In this document: positions 1-6,697 of the stretch, piece after piece
Layout of the letters: every line of letters begins with the position of its first letter
How positions within the stretch are numbered: the first letter of the stretch is position 1
DNA from: an uncultured Oscillospiraceae bacterium
Lineage (GTDB): Bacteria; Bacillota; Clostridia; Oscillospirales; Oscillospiraceae
Assembly: GCA_947628975.1 (NCBI GenBank)
Contig: CANRBW010000025.1
Coordinates: 1-13,699, forward strand
Direction: 5' to 3'
DNA: 13,699 nucleotides
The notes under the pieces: generated by a model
Databases searched by the model: none
What the model was told of the DNA's origin: nothing
Seen by the model: the letters and a program-made list of their open reading frames with translations, nothing else
Made by a program: the position numbers and the translations under genes

Positions 1-585
1 CGCTTCGCCGAGACGGGGTATTCCCGCCTGCCCGTCTACCACGAGACCATCGACTCCATCGTGGGGGTCATCCACGAAAAGGACTTCTACGCCGCCCGCT
101 ACCGGGGCGCGGCGGACCTGAAGGCCCTGACCAAGGAGGTCATCTGCACCACCGCTAACACCAAGATCTCCGACCTGATGCGGGTGCTCCAGGCCAACAA
201 GAACCACATGGCGGTCATCGTGGACGAGTACGGCGGCACCGAGGGGATCGTCACCCTGGAGGACATCCTGGAGGAGCTGGTGGGGGAGATCTGGGACGAG
301 CACGACGAGGTCATCGAGACCTTCCGCAAGGAGCCCGACGGCAGCTACATCATCGCCTGCTCCGCCGACCTCACCGACCTCTACGACCTCTTCGCGCTGA
401 AGGGGGAGTGCGAGAGCGCCACGGTGTCGGGCTGGGTGCTGGAGCGGATCGGCCGGATCCCGGAGCCGGGGGACAGCTTCGACTACGAAGGGCTCCACGT
501 CACCGTCACGGCGGTGGAGCACCGGCGGGTGCTGGAGATCCGGGTGGAGCCCGTCCGGGCGCCGGAGACGCCGGAGGAGGAATAG
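1..585 (+). CDS. CNNM/hemolysin-C-like protein with CBS pair and CorC_HlyC domain, C-terminal part
   Basis: The gene starts before the window; reading frame 1 is open from base 1 to the TAG at 583-585, giving 194 residues. The visible part begins inside a CBS domain (motif [20 protein letters not shown]) and continues into a second CBS domain with [20 protein letters not shown] and [11 protein letters not shown], the hallmark of this family. From about residue 105 to 185 comes a CorC_HlyC-type transporter-associated domain ([17 protein letters not shown] through [19 protein letters not shown]). Family members carry an N-terminal DUF21/CNNM membrane domain, which would lie upstream of the window, and are linked to divalent cation (Mg2+/Co2+) efflux; the hemolysin name is historical. 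Substrate cannot be told from this part. The acidic PEEE tail is the natural C-terminus, and a GC-rich hairpin follows at once. Confidence 0.9.
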   Translation, partial: RFAETGYSRLPVYHETIDSIVGVIHEKDFYAARYRGAADLKALTKEVICTTANTKISDLMRVLQANKNHMAVIVDEYGGTEGIVTLEDILEELVGEIWDEHDEVIETFRKEPDGSYIIACSADLTDLYDLFALKGECESATVSGWVLERIGRIPEPGDSFDYEGLHVTVTAVEHRRVLEIRVEPVRAPETPEEE

Positions 586-590
586 ACCCG

Positions 591-624
591 GGGCCGGGGC
601 GGCCGACGCCCCGGCCCTTTCCTT
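591..624 (+). terminator. GC-rich hairpin ending the CBS/CorC gene
   Basis: Arms GGGCCGGGGC (591-600) and GCCCCGGCCC (608-617) pair over 10 bp around a 7-nt loop, 5 bp after the stop codon. The tail TTTCCTT is only moderately T-rich, so termination may be partial. It separates this gene from the promoter at 650. Confidence 0.65.
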
Positions 625-649
625 CCCCTGCCGGGGCGGGAGCTCGCCC

Positions 650-678
650 TTGCCAACGGGGGCGAAAACGCTTATAAT
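650..678 (+). promoter_or_regulatory. Sigma-A promoter of the yifB-thiI operon
   Basis: TTGCCA at 650-655 and a perfect TATAAT at 673-678 are separated by 17 bp. It lies 33 bp before the chosen yifB start and after the preceding terminator-like hairpin, so it is the likely promoter for yifB and, by readthrough, thiI. Confidence 0.75.
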
Positions 679-710
679 GGAGAAAAACAGGCGAGAAGGG
701 GGTGGGGCGC

Positions 711-2237
711 GTGGCCTGTAAGATCCTGTCCCTGGGGCTCCAGGGAGTCTCGGGCTATCTGGTGACCACCGAGGTGGACCTGTCGGGGGGTCTGCCCAAC
801 TTCGACATCGTGGGGCTGCCCGACGCGGCGGTGAAGGAGGCCAGGGACCGGGTCCGCGCCGCCATCAAGAACTGCGGGTTCTCCTTCCCCGTCTCCCGGA
901 TCACCGTCAACCTGGCCCCCGCCGACCGGCGGAAGGCGGGGACGGTGTACGACCTGCCCATCCTGGTGGGCATTCTCACCGACGCCGGACAGCTCCCCGC
1001 CCCGGCGGAGGACGCGGCGCTGGTGGGGGAGCTGTCCCTCACCGGCCAGCTCCGGCCCATCCCGGGGATGCTGCCCATGGCCATGGCCGCCCGCCGGGCG
1101 GGGGTGAAGACCCTCTACGTCCCCGCCCCCTCCGCCGCCGAGGCCACCCTGGCCGGGGAGATGACGGTCTACGGCGTGGAGGACATCCAGCAGCTGGCCC
1201 GCCACCTCCGGGGGGAGGAACAGCTGGCGCCCACCCCGGCGTGGGAGCCGGTGTGGAGCGATCCGGACGCCCCGGACTTCTCCCAGGTCAAGTGCCAGCA
1301 CGCGGCCAAGCGGGCCCTGGAGGTGGCCGCCGCGGGCGGGCACAACCTCCTGATGTCGGGGCCGCCGGGGTCGGGGAAGAGTATGCTGGCCCGGCGGCTG
1401 CCCTCCATCCTGCCGGATATGACCCTGGCCGAGAGCCTGGCCACCACGGAGATCTACTCGGTGCTGGGCATGACCACCGCCCAGGAGCCGCTGATCACCC
1501 GCCGCCCCTTCCGCAACCCTCACCACACCATCTCCGGCATGGGGATGGCCGGGGGCGGCAACCCGGTGCCCCGGCCGGGGGAGATCTCCCTGGCCCACAA
1601 CGGGGTGCTCTTCCTGGACGAGCTGCCGGAGTTCCACAAGGACGTGATCGAGGTCCTGCGCCAGCCCCTGGAGGAGGGGCGGGTCCAGATCAGCCGGGCC
1701 GCCGGGACGGAGATGTTCCCCAGCCGGTTCATGCTGGTGTGCGCCATGAACCCCTGCAAGTGCGGGTGGTACGGCCACCCCTCCGGCCGGTGCCGGTGCA
1801 GCGAGCAGGCGGTGAAAAAGTACACCGAGAAGCTGTCCGGCCCCCTGCTGGACCGGATCGACATCTTCATCGAGGTCCCCGCCCTGGAGTTCGAGGAGCT
1901 GGGGCCGAGAGAACACAAAGAGGAATCTTCCGCCGAAATTCGACGGAGAGTCAACGCCGCCCGCCAGGTCCAGATCCGGCGCTTCGGCCCCGACGGCCCC
2001 GCCTGCAACGCCCAGATGGGGCCGGAGCAGATGGGGGAGTGCTGCGCGCTGGACGAGAGCTGCCAGGCCATCATGAAGGGGGCCTATGAGCGGCTGGGCC
2101 TTACCGCCCGGAGCTACGACCGGATCCTCCGGGTGGCCCGGACCATCGCCGACCTGGACGGGGCGGAGGCCATCGGGCCGGAGCATCTGTCCGAGGCGTT
2201 GCAGTACCGCCGGCCGGCCAGCTGGATGGCGGGTTGA
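711..2237 (+). CDS. yifB: YifB/ComM family Mg-chelatase-like AAA+ ATPase
   Basis: AAA+ ATPase of the YifB/ComM family, 508 residues, normal for the family. In order: an N-terminal ChlI-like domain (SGGLPNFDIVGLPDAAVKEA, about residues 26-45, then VNLAPADRRK); Walker A GPPGSGKS at 217-224; Walker B GVLFLDE at 298-304; the cysteine-rich stretch CAMNPCKCGWYGHPSGRCRC; SGPLLDRIDIFIEVP; and a C-terminal lid domain (SYDRILRVARTIADLDG). ComM of Gram-negative bacteria is a hexameric helicase promoting branch migration during natural transformation; a role in recombination of incoming DNA is inferred here. GTG at 711 is preferred over GTG at 702 because the AGAAGGGGG ribosome binding site (695-702) then has normal spacing and the product starts ACKILSLGL, like relatives. 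thiI starts 26 bp downstream, so the two probably share a transcript. Confidence 0.93.
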   Translation: MACKILSLGLQGVSGYLVTTEVDLSGGLPNFDIVGLPDAAVKEARDRVRAAIKNCGFSFPVSRITVNLAPADRRKAGTVYDLPILVGILTDAGQLPAPAEDAALVGELSLTGQLRPIPGMLPMAMAARRAGVKTLYVPAPSAAEATLAGEMTVYGVEDIQQLARHLRGEEQLAPTPAWEPVWSDPDAPDFSQVKCQHAAKRALEVAAAGGHNLLMSGPPGSGKSMLARRLPSILPDMTLAESLATTEIYSVLGMTTAQEPLITRRPFRNPHHTISGMGMAGGGNPVPRPGEISLAHNGVLFLDELPEFHKDVIEVLRQPLEEGRVQISRAAGTEMFPSRFMLVCAMNPCKCGWYGHPSGRCRCSEQAVKKYTEKLSGPLLDRIDIFIEVPALEFEELGPREHKEESSAEIRRRVNAARQVQIRRFGPDGPACNAQMGPEQMGECCALDESCQAIMKGAYERLGLTARSYDRILRVARTIADLDGAEAIGPEHLSEALQYRRPASWMAG

Positions 2238-2263
2238 GACGGCCGGAGCAAAGGAGACAGGGT

Positions 2264-3445
2264 ATGAAGGAGATCATTTTGCTGAAGCTGGGGGAGCTGG
2301 TCCTGAAGGGCGGCAACCGCCGGAGCTTTGAGGAGAAGTTGATGCACAACGCCCGCAGACGGCTGCGGCCCTACGGGCGGTTTTTGGTCTACACCCGCCA
2401 GTCCACCACCTATGTGGAGCCCCAGGAGGAGGGGTGCGACATGGACGGGGCCTACGCCGCCATGGAGCGCCTGTTCGGCGTGGCGGGGATCGCCCGCAGC
2501 TACCCCTGCCGCAAGGACCTGGACGCCATCGTGGCCGGGGCGAGGGAGTATCTGGCCCCCCGGCTCCGGGCGGCGGGGTCCTTCAAGGTGGAGTCCAAGC
2601 GCTCGGACAAGTCCTTCCCCATGACCTCCATCCAGATCAGCCAGTATGTGGGCGGGGAGCTCCAGGACGCCTTCCCCCACCTGAAGGTGGACGTCCACCA
2701 CCCGGAGCTGACGGTGTATGTGGAGGTCCGGGACTACGCCGCCTACGTCCACGCAGACCCCGCCCCCGGCGCGGGGGGCCTGCCCGTGGGGATGGGGGGC
2801 AGGGCGGTGTGTCTGCTGTCGGGGGGGATCGACTCCCCGGTGGCGGCGTGGATGATGACCAAGCGGGGCCTGGGGCTGGAGATGGTGCACTTCTTCTCCT
2901 ACCCCTACACCTCCCAGGAGGCCAAGGAGAAGGTCTTTGACCTGACCCGCAGGCTGGTGCCCTGGTGCGGGCGGCTCACCGTCCACGTGGTCCCCTTCAC
3001 CAAGATCCAGGAGGAGATGCGCCGGGTGGTGCCGGAGGAGTATTTCACCCTGGTGATGCGGCGTTTTATGATGCGCATTGCCCAGAAGGTGGCCCAGCGG
3101 ACCGGCTGTGAGTGCCTGATCACCGGGGAGAGCCTGGGCCAGGTGGCCAGCCAGACCACCCAGGCCATGGCCTGCACCAACGCCGTGTGCGACCTGCCGG
3201 TGTTCCGCCCCCTCATCGGCATGGACAAGGAGGAGATCATCCGCGTGGCCCGGAAGATCGACACCTTCGAGACCTCCATCCTGCCCTATGAGGACTGCTG
3301 CACCGTCTTCACCCCCCGTCACCCCCGGACCCACCCCAAGCTGGAGGAGGTGGAGGAGGCGGAGAAGGACCTGGACGTGGAGGCCCTGGTGGCCGAGGCC
3401 GTAGACGGCATCGAGCGGGTCTACTTCAGCCCCGGGAAGGATTAG
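2264..3445 (+). CDS. thiI: tRNA 4-thiouridine synthetase ThiI (no rhodanese domain)
   Basis: ThiI adenylates U8 of tRNA and moves sulfur onto it; it can also supply sulfur for the thiazole of thiamine. The 393 residues show an N-terminal ferredoxin-like part (ILLKLGELVLKGGNR), a THUMP domain (about 60-165: SFKVESKRSDKSFP, VDVHHPELTVYVEVR), a PP-loop SGGIDS at 186-191, the ThiI signature GESLGQVASQT, and C345-C346 in YEDCCTVFTPRHP, matching the region of the conserved catalytic cysteine in the E. coli enzyme. The E. coli C-terminal rhodanese domain is absent, as in Bacillus-type ThiI, so sulfur must come from a separate cysteine desulfurase; none is in this window. ATG 2264 is chosen because AAGGAG (2251-2256) sits 7 nt upstream. 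The TAG stop belongs to the first unit of the following repeat array, and no intrinsic terminator is visible. Confidence 0.95.
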   Translation: MKEIILLKLGELVLKGGNRRSFEEKLMHNARRRLRPYGRFLVYTRQSTTYVEPQEEGCDMDGAYAAMERLFGVAGIARSYPCRKDLDAIVAGAREYLAPRLRAAGSFKVESKRSDKSFPMTSIQISQYVGGELQDAFPHLKVDVHHPELTVYVEVRDYAAYVHADPAPGAGGLPVGMGGRAVCLLSGGIDSPVAAWMMTKRGLGLEMVHFFSYPYTSQEAKEKVFDLTRRLVPWCGRLTVHVVPFTKIQEEMRRVVPEEYFTLVMRRFMMRIAQKVAQRTGCECLITGESLGQVASQTTQAMACTNAVCDLPVFRPLIGMDKEEIIRVARKIDTFETSILPYEDCCTVFTPRHPRTHPKLEEVEEAEKDLDVEALVAEAVDGIERVYFSPGKD

Positions 3446-4282
3446 GCGGTGTACGGCTGCTGGACGTTTCAGGGCTAGACAGTGTACGACTGCTGATGCT
3501 TGCAGGACTAGGCGGTGTTCTATGCTGTACGTCGCAAGGATAGACGCTGTTCTCTGCTGGACGTTGCAGGACTAGACGGTGTACATCTGCTGTATCTCAC
3601 AGGGGCGGGCGGGATTATAGCTTCCAGCAACAAGTCTGCTATGACCTGGCAGGGCTAGGCATGGCAGACTTGCTGTTTCTTGCAGAGCTAGGCGCGGTAC
3701 TCTGCTGGACGTCTCAGGACTAGACGCTGTACGTCTGCTGTCTCTTGCAGGACTAGGCGCTGTTCTCAGCTGTTCCTGCCAGGGGTGGGTGGGGTTATGG
3801 CTTCCAGCAACGACTCTGCGATAACCTTGCAGGGATAGGCGGTGTACTCTGCTGAACTTCGCAAGACTAGGCGCTGTACTTTGCTGTCTCAAGCAGGGGC
3901 GGGCGGGCTTTCAGCTTCCAGCAACGACTCTGCGATAACCTTGCAGGGCTAGGCGGTGTTCTAGGCTGAACGTCACAGGACTAGGCGGTGTTCGCTGCTG
4001 GACGGTCGCAGGACTAGGCGCTGTACGTTTGCTGTATCTTGCAAGGATAGGCGGTGTCATCTGCTGTTCCAATCAGGGGTGGGTGGGATTATGGCTTCCA
4101 GCAACGACTCTGCGATAACCTTGCGGGGCTAGATGCTGTACATCTGCTGATGCTTTCAGGGATAAGCGACGTTCTCTGCTGAACTTTGCAGGGCTAGGCG
4201 TGGTACATCTGCTGTCTCTTGCAGGGATAGGCGCTGTTCTCTGCTGTCTCAAACAGGGGCGGGCGGGCTTTTGGCTTCCAGC
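3443..4282 (+). repeat. Left satellite-like tandem array of 32/33-bp and 82-bp units
   Basis: Nineteen head-to-tail units, each starting TAGGCG or TAGACG. Short-unit pattern: TAGGCGGTGTNC, 1-3 variable bases, CTGCTG, 5-6 variable bases, then TTGCAGGAC. Starts: 3443, 3476, 3509, 3541, 3573 (long), 3656, 3689, 3721, 3754 (long), 3836, 3868 (long), 3950, 3982, 4015, 4048 (long), 4130, 4163, 4195, 4228 (long, truncated). Short units are 32 or 33 bp. Long ones are 82-83 bp because a 50-bp insert (CAGGGGCGGGCGGG... to ...TGCGATAACCTT) sits before the final GCAGGGC. Long-unit starts are 181, 114, 180 and 180 bp apart, a higher-order period of one long plus three short units, with two short units missing once. 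Units carry TAG and have no fixed reading frame, so coding is unlikely. Function unknown. Confidence 0.93.
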
Positions 4283-4417
4283 GGATTGCGTTTTGTCGTT
4301 TTCGCCATTTTGTCCGGACCGGACAAGGGTCGCGCCTGCCCGGCGCGGGGGCCAAACCCATTTTCTTTTTCTTTGCGAAGAAAAAGAAAACGGTTTTGGA
4401 TGCCAAAAGAAAAAGAA
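4228..4417 (+). repeat. Left arm of the central inverted repeat
   Basis: This 190-bp stretch is inverted, without gaps, at 4854-5043 (paired positions sum to 9271). I count about 19 mismatches, near 90% identity, and bases 4339-4417 match exactly for 79 bp. It starts with the truncated last long unit of the left array and passes into a module that is not tandemly repeated. Because both arms have the same array-to-module junction, array and module were copied or inverted as one piece. Inward of 4417 a weaker, gapped similarity to the other arm continues (for example CGGCGGCCCG on both sides). Confidence 0.9.
4310..4399 (+). other. Three-hairpin module, left copy
   Basis: Three stem-loops follow each other. 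A: TTGTCCG (4310-4316) with CGGACAA (4320-4326), loop GAC. B: CGCGCC (4331-4336) with GGCGCG (4342-4347), loop TGCCC. C: a 22-bp arm at 4352-4373 with 4378-4399, loop TGCG, 20 of 22 positions paired, its inner 13 bp (TTTTCTTTTTCTT with AAGAAAAAGAAAA) perfect. Hairpin C is pyrimidine-rich on one strand and lacks the G/C stem plus T-run of an intrinsic terminator. No known RNA family was recognised. Confidence 0.75.
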
Positions 4418-4853
4418 TGGGGCTTAGAATCGTTCCCGATTGCCACTGTCGTTCGGCGGCCCGAAAGGCTTGCACTGGCACAGCAAGTTGCCGCCACTGG
4501 GCGGCATGACGGGAGTGCTGGGCGTAGGTGGTCCAATTTTAACACCCGCCGTGGCCGCCTCTGGCGTTTGGCTGGCGCACAGGTAGTGCGGAGCTAAAGG
4601 TGACAGCCCCTGAACGACGCACCCTCACCCGACCCTTCGGGCCACCCTCCCCCTGCCAGGGGAAAGCCAAAGGCCAGCAGGGGGCTTTCACGCGCTGCCA
4701 ACCAAGTACCCAGAGGCGGCTGCGGCGGTGGTTAAAAGAGTAGGGGGGTGCGTCGCCGTCCTACATCGTGCCGCCGGAGGCGGCGGCCTGCTGGCGCAGT
4801 CCTGTTCTCCGGGCCGCCGACCTGTTAGCGTAGGCGAAAACGACTCTAACCCC
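4418..4853. other. Centre of the palindromic region, non-coding
   Basis: The 436 bases between the well-matched arms contain no credible gene. The outer portions retain weak inverted similarity (TTTTAACACCCGCCG near 4537 against TTTTAACCACCGCCG on the minus strand near 4735). The innermost part, roughly 4590-4700, is not symmetrical. It includes CCCTCACCCGACCCTTCGGG and a hairpin with arms CCCCCTGC (4649-4656) and GCAGGGGG (4677-4684). Short open frames here are lysine/phenylalanine-rich or low-complexity shadows of the hairpins. Confidence 0.6.
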
Positions 4854-5043
4854 TTCTTTTTCTTTTGGCATCCAAAACCGTTTTCTTTTTCTTCGCAAAG
4901 AAAAAGAAAATGGGTTTGGCCCCCGCGCCGGGGAGGCGCGACCTTTGCCCGGTTCGGGCAAAACGATTGAAACGACAAAAAGCAATTCGCTGAAAGCCAT
5001 AATCCCACCCGCCCCTGCTAGATACAGCAGAGAACAGCGCCTA
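4854..5043 (-). repeat. Right arm of the central inverted repeat
   Basis: Reverse-complement copy of 4228-4417 without gaps, about 90% identical, with 4854-4932 identical to 4339-4417. The outer end is a truncated long array unit (TAGGCGCTGTTCTCTGCTG read on the minus strand from 5043). This matching junction means the locus is a large imperfect palindrome centred near 4635-4636. Confidence 0.9.
4872..4961 (-). other. Three-hairpin module, right copy
   Basis: On the plus strand: hairpin C arms at 4872-4893 and 4898-4919; hairpin B CGCGCC (4924-4929) with GGCGCG (4935-4940); hairpin A TTGCCCG (4945-4951) with CGGGCAA (4955-4961), loop GTT. Against the left copy, hairpin A has a paired double change (T-A becomes C-G) plus one loop change, hairpin B has one loop change, and hairpin C has none. 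All stems are therefore preserved. Confidence 0.75.
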
Positions 5044-5297
5044 GCCCTGCAAGATACAGCAGATTTGTAGCGTCTAGCCACGCACCGCACAGCGATGTAC
5101 ACCGCCTAGCCCTGCAACGCCCAACAGACGTACGGCGTCTAGTCCTGTGACGCCCAGCAGAGAACACCGCCTAACCCTGCAAGGTTATCGCAGACCGGTT
5201 GCTGGAAGCCTGAAGCCCACCCGCCCCTGCTTGAGACAGCAGATGACAGCGTCTATCTTCGCAAGAGACAGCAGAGTACACCGCCTTGCTCTGCGAG
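5044..5297 (-). repeat. Right satellite-like array, inverted orientation
   Basis: Units of the same family as at 3443-4282 but on the other strand. Plus-strand intervals: 5044-5076 (33 bp), 5077-5108 (32), 5109-5141 (33), 5142-5173 (32), 5174-5255 (long, 82), 5256-5287 (32, boundary CTA mutated to CTT), then a decayed fragment. Read on the minus strand, a full long unit is followed by four short units and then the truncated long unit of the inverted-repeat arm. The array ends just before the cinA promoter. Confidence 0.88.
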
Positions 5298-5302
5298 CGC
5301 GC

Positions 5303-5331
5303 TGTACATTTGCCGGCGGGGGAGGTATAAT
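5303..5331 (+). promoter_or_regulatory. Probable cinA promoter
   Basis: TATAAT at 5326-5331 is perfect; TGTACA at 5303-5308 is a 4-of-6 match to the -35 box with a 17-bp spacer. It lies 32-60 bp before the cinA ATG. The -35 bases fall in GCGCTGTACATTTGCCG, which resembles a plus-orientation array unit (4018-4034). Confidence 0.65.
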
Positions 5332-5362
5332 AGGGTATCTGAGTGTGAGGGGGGCGGCGCGG

Positions 5363-6619
5363 ATGGAGCTGCGCGCGGAGATCATTTCGGTAGGGACCGA
5401 GCTGCTGCTGGGGGAGATCGTGAACACCGACGCCCAGTTTTTGTGCCGGGAACTCTCCGCCCTGGGGATCAACGTCTTCTACCAGACGGTGGTGGGGGAC
5501 AACCCGGGGCGGCTGGCGGCGGCGGTGGAGCTGGCCAGGGGCCGGTCGGACATCCTCATCACCACCGGCGGCCTGGGGCCCACCTGCGACGATTTGACCA
5601 AGCAGACGCTGGCCCGGTGCTTCGGGCTGGAGCTGGTCTTTGACCCGGAGAGCGCGGCGCGGATCCGGGACTACTTCGCCTGGCGCTTCCCCGCCGGGAC
5701 CATGCCGGAGAACAACCTTCAGCAGGCCATGCTGCCCAGGGGCTGCCGGGTGCTCCCAAACGATTGGGGCACCGCGCCGGGGTGTATCTTCGAGGCGGAG
5801 GGCCGCCGGGTGATCATGCTCCCCGGCCCGCCCAGCGAGTGCCGTCCCATGTTCCGGGAACGGGTGGCCCCCTATCTGCGCGCCCTGTCCGGCCAGACCA
5901 TCCGCTCCCGGTCCCTGCGGGTGTTCGGCCTGGGGGAGTCGGCGGTGGAGGAGCGGTTCCGGGACAGGATGAACGCCCTGACCAACCCCACCCTGGCCCC
6001 CTACGCCAAGGCCGGGGAGGTGGAGCTGCGCCTGACCGCCAGGGCGGAGAGCGCCGCGGCGGCGGACGCCCTGATGGACCCGGTCCAGGCGGAGATCCAG
6101 GCGGAGCTGGGGGACCTGGTGTACGGGGTGGACGCGGCCTCCCTGGAGGAGGTGGCCTTCGGGCTGCTGCGGGAGAGAGGGCTCACCTTCGGCTGCGCCG
6201 AGAGTTGCACCGGCGGCCTGGTGGCCAAGCGGTTCACCGACCTGCCGGGGGCCTCGGCGGTGTTCCGGGGGGGCGTGGTGACCTACTGCGACCAGGCCAA
6301 GGAGGCCCTGCTGGGGGTGCCCCGCGGGGTGCTGGAGGACCGGGGCGCGGTGAGCGCGGAGGTGGCGCGGGCCATGGCCCAGGGGGCCAGGCGGGTCCTG
6401 GGGTGCGACCTGGCTGCCGCCACCACCGGGGTGGCCGGGCCGGACCGGGACGACCGGGGCAACCCGGTGGGTCTGGTCTATGTGGCGCTGGCCACGCCGG
6501 AGGAGGTCTTCTGCCGGGAGGTCCGGCTGGGGCCGGGCCGGGACCGGGTGCGGACCGCCGCGGCCCACCACGCCTTCGACATGGTCCGCCGGGCCCTCCA
6601 GGGGCTGGCGGTGGAGTGA
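5363..6619 (+). CDS. cinA: CinA: competence/damage-inducible protein, NMN deamidase
   Basis: Two-domain CinA of 418 residues, typical length. The N-terminal MoCF-binding-like (COG1058) domain shows GTELL (11-15) and TTGGLGPTCDD (67-77), and LPGPPSE near 153; in relatives it has ADP-ribose pyrophosphatase activity. The C-terminal PncC-type domain shows GCAESCTGG (277-285, with the family's conserved serine), VFRGGVVTYCDQAKEALLGV and TTGVAGPD (about 354-361); it hydrolyses nicotinamide mononucleotide to nicotinate mononucleotide, recycling pyridine nucleotides. ATG 5363 is chosen because homologues begin at this MELRAEIISVGTELL stretch and GAGGGGGG (5346-5353) sits 9 nt upstream; the in-frame extension to 5147 merely reads through array DNA. 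In several Firmicutes cinA lies by recA; neither recA nor a phosphatidylglycerophosphate synthase gene is here. It converges with the helicase gene downstream. Confidence 0.95.
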   Translation: MELRAEIISVGTELLLGEIVNTDAQFLCRELSALGINVFYQTVVGDNPGRLAAAVELARGRSDILITTGGLGPTCDDLTKQTLARCFGLELVFDPESAARIRDYFAWRFPAGTMPENNLQQAMLPRGCRVLPNDWGTAPGCIFEAEGRRVIMLPGPPSECRPMFRERVAPYLRALSGQTIRSRSLRVFGLGESAVEERFRDRMNALTNPTLAPYAKAGEVELRLTARAESAAAADALMDPVQAEIQAELGDLVYGVDAASLEEVAFGLLRERGLTFGCAESCTGGLVAKRFTDLPGASAVFRGGVVTYCDQAKEALLGVPRGVLEDRGAVSAEVARAMAQGARRVLGCDLAAATTGVAGPDRDDRGNPVGLVYVALATPEEVFCREVRLGPGRDRVRTAAAHHAFDMVRRALQGLAVE

Positions 6620-6657
6620 GGCGGAAGAAAGTTTTTCAGCCGGGCGGAAACCAAACA

Positions 6658-6697
6658 AAGGCTCTGGGGGTCCCATCCGTGGGACCCCCAGAGCCTT
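6658..6697. terminator. Shared hairpin between convergent cinA and helicase genes
   Basis: An 18-bp perfect stem (AAGGCTCTGGGGGTCCCA, 6658-6675, with 6680-6697) closes a TCCG tetraloop. The minus strand continues TTTGTTTGG, so it is a good intrinsic terminator for the helicase mRNA. The plus-strand tail TTGTGG is poor, so termination of cinA may be weaker. A second small GC hairpin (GGCCGG 6801-6806 with CCGGCC 6810-6815) sits just after the helicase stop, without a T-run. Confidence 0.75.

Noticed and set aside
672..2186. Long antisense frame over yifB
   Set aside because: A by-product of high GC third positions; composition is G/P/H/L-rich and has no recognisable domain, while the sense strand encodes a full YifB.
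3572..3892. Minus-strand 106-residue open frame in the array
   Set aside because: It is made wholly of repeat units read through (RLALQ-, SRRTA-like low-complexity peptide), has no ribosome binding site, and neighbouring units break the frame.
4361..4417. Intrinsic terminator at the A/T hairpin
   Set aside because: The stem is A-T rich and no T-run follows on either strand at the right distance.
4194..4597. Several overlapping 75-108-residue frames around the left arm
   Set aside because: They exist on both strands and several frames over the same hairpins, are rich in K/F/S from the A/T hairpin, and lack ribosome binding sites and homologous features.
4688..5102. 80-113-residue frames around the right arm
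   Set aside because: Mirror images of the left-arm frames, created by the inverted repeat; not independent evidence of coding.
3443..5297. CRISPR array
   Set aside because: Units adjoin directly, variable bases are only a few within each unit, there are no unique spacers of constant size, and no cas genes are in the window.
5147..5362. N-terminal extension of CinA
   Set aside because: It reads through inverted repeat units and the promoter; CinA family sequences start at the ATG at 5363.
3446..5362. tRNA, rRNA or a known riboswitch in the long non-coding region
   Set aside because: No cloverleaf, rRNA-like stretch or riboswitch core that I can recognise; the region is explained by the arrays and the inverted repeat.
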